Source of the DNA: Chitinophagales bacterium | GTDB taxonomy: Bacteria > Bacteroidota > Bacteroidia > Chitinophagales > UBA2359 | Length of the DNA: 6,754 bases | NCBI GenBank assembly: GCA_020629335.1 | Contig: JAHDDN010000295.1 | Span: 1 to 6,754 of the forward strand | Direction of reading: 5' to 3' | Part shown: piece after piece, positions 6,480 to 6,754 of the stretch | Numbering within the stretch: position 1 is the stretch's first letter | Layout of the letters: every line of letters begins with the position of its first letter | Position numbers and translations under genes: made by a program | Notes under the pieces: generated by a model | The model's database searches: none | What the model saw: the letters and a program-made list of their open reading frames with translations, nothing else | What the model was told of the DNA's origin: nothing

Positions 6480-6517
6480 TCCTCCCCTACCCTGTCTTGG
6501 GTGCGGGAGGATTTTTT
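6480..6517 (+). terminator. Strong intrinsic terminator after the thioredoxin-fold gene
   Basis: TCCTCCC (6480-6486) pairs with GGGAGGA (6505-6511). After one C-C mismatch, TACCC pairs with GGGTG (6488-6492 with 6499-6503, one G-T pair), leaving loop TGTCTT. Six Ts (6512-6517) follow directly. It lies 24 bp past the TAA. The left arm, CTCCCCTACCCTGT, is a diverged copy of the CTCTCCTACCCTAT repeat found twice just downstream. Confidence 0.88.
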
Positions 6518-6526
6518 ATTTAGCCC

Positions 6527-6543
6527 CTCTCCTACCCTATTCA
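6527..6543. repeat. 17-bp repeat CTCTCCTACCCTATTCA, copy 1
   Basis: This copy is identical over 17 bp to 6572-6588, its start 45 bp upstream of that copy's start, and shares 13 bp with 1484-1496. It is preceded by CCC and followed by a T-run (6544-6550). Confidence 0.65.
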
Positions 6544-6571
6544 TTTTTTTGACAAAAAATATTTCATTCTT

Positions 6572-6588
6572 CTCTCCTACCCTATTCA
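6572..6588. repeat. 17-bp repeat CTCTCCTACCCTATTCA, copy 2
   Basis: This is the second exact copy. It runs straight into the promoter-like box TATCTTTG, so the repeat lies where a -33 region would be. Confidence 0.65.
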
Positions 6589-6589
6589 A

Positions 6590-6597
6590 TATCTTTG
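6590..6597 (+). promoter_or_regulatory. Promoter-like -7 box TATCTTTG
   Basis: This is an exact match to TAnnTTTG. The surrounding 12 bases ATATCTTTGAAT (6589-6600) are identical to those at the promoter of the thioredoxin-fold gene (5160-5171). No gene starts within the remaining 150 bp, so it would need a long leader, a small RNA or a gene past the edge. It may also be chance in AT-rich DNA. Confidence 0.3.
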
Positions 6598-6613
6598 AAT
6601 AAATAATTACTTA

Positions 6614-6635
6614 TAAACTTAATCGTCTAAGTTTA
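6614..6635. repeat. 8-bp inverted repeat, A/T-rich hairpin
   Basis: TAAACTTA (6614-6621), loop ATCGTC, TAAGTTTA (6628-6635). The arms are perfect but A/T-rich. It lies about 17 bp after the 6590 box and so could be an operator or leader hairpin. Confidence 0.35.
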
Positions 6636-6731
6636 CAAGTATGTATTTTTATTGGGGGCTTACCTGATTATTTTTTGGTCTTCGAACTTAAAAATAAATT
6701 ACTATCTTGGAGTATATTTCAATTTTGAAGA

Positions 6732-6753
6732 GGGCCGACACATAGGTCGGCCC
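6732..6753. repeat. GC-rich palindrome at the window edge (REP-like or terminator stem)
   Basis: GGGCCGAC (6732-6739), loop ACATAG, GTCGGCCC (6746-6753) form a perfect 8-bp GC-rich stem in AT-rich surroundings. It resembles GGGCCGAC..GTCGGCCC intergenic palindromes I recall from several phyla. Whether a T-run follows is outside the window, so a terminator role cannot be excluded. Confidence 0.6.
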
Positions 6754-6754
6754 C

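Larger units (their letters stand above)
6518..6754. other. Non-coding stretch with short repeats to the window edge
   Basis: No protein gene of convincing length is seen on either strand. The ATG at 6641 runs only a few codons before TGA. The stretch holds two 17-bp repeat copies, a TATCTTTG box, an 8-bp A/T-rich hairpin and a GC-rich hairpin at the end. The neighbouring gene must begin or end beyond 6754. Confidence 0.75.

Noticed and set aside
6703..6710. TATCTTGG with upstream TTTTTTGG as a promoter pair
   Set aside because: It mismatches TAnnTTTG and the spacing to the upstream TTG is longer than usual; there is no gene start downstream in the window.

Overview
The window looks like chromosomal DNA of a Bacteroidota bacterium, probably near the Saprospiria. 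The evidence is AT-rich DNA, start codons without Shine-Dalgarno sequences, TAnnTTTG-type -7 promoter boxes (TATCTTTG, TATCTTTA), typical Bacteroidota versions of RlmD and an SSS symporter, and short palindromic repeats between genes. The placement is inference from style and remembered family resemblance; no search was run.

Layout, left to right. Positions 1-1400 (minus strand) hold rlmD, a 23S rRNA m5U methyltransferase whose last few codons lie beyond the left edge. Positions 1401-1488 hold a short gap with a palindromic repeat. Positions 1489-2982 (minus) hold a 13-helix sodium:solute symporter, possibly co-transcribed with rlmD. Positions 2983-3587 are a 605-bp divergent intergenic region with three different structured elements: a 15-bp perfect inverted repeat, a CCCCTCCTT palindrome, and a GC-rich foldable block of about 225 bp. 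The promoter and leader of the next gene follow. Positions 3588-5120 (plus) hold a 510-residue all-helical protein of unknown function. A 94-bp gap carries a good -7 box. Positions 5215-6456 (plus) hold an exported thioredoxin-fold protein with C-terminal TPR-like helices, followed by a strong intrinsic terminator at 6480-6517. Positions 6518-6754 contain no gene: two copies of a 17-bp repeat, a promoter-like box and two hairpins, the last ending at the window edge.

The four genes do not form an obvious pathway: rRNA modification, solute uptake, an unknown helical protein, and an envelope redox or chaperone-like protein. No defence system, CRISPR array, transposase or phage gene is present. 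The least explained parts are the repeats. The GC-rich block at 3212-3437 has several nested, partly alternative stems and could be a structured RNA or a non-autonomous interspersed element. A CTCTCCTACCCTA repeat family lies at or inside gene 3' ends, including over the symporter stop codon.
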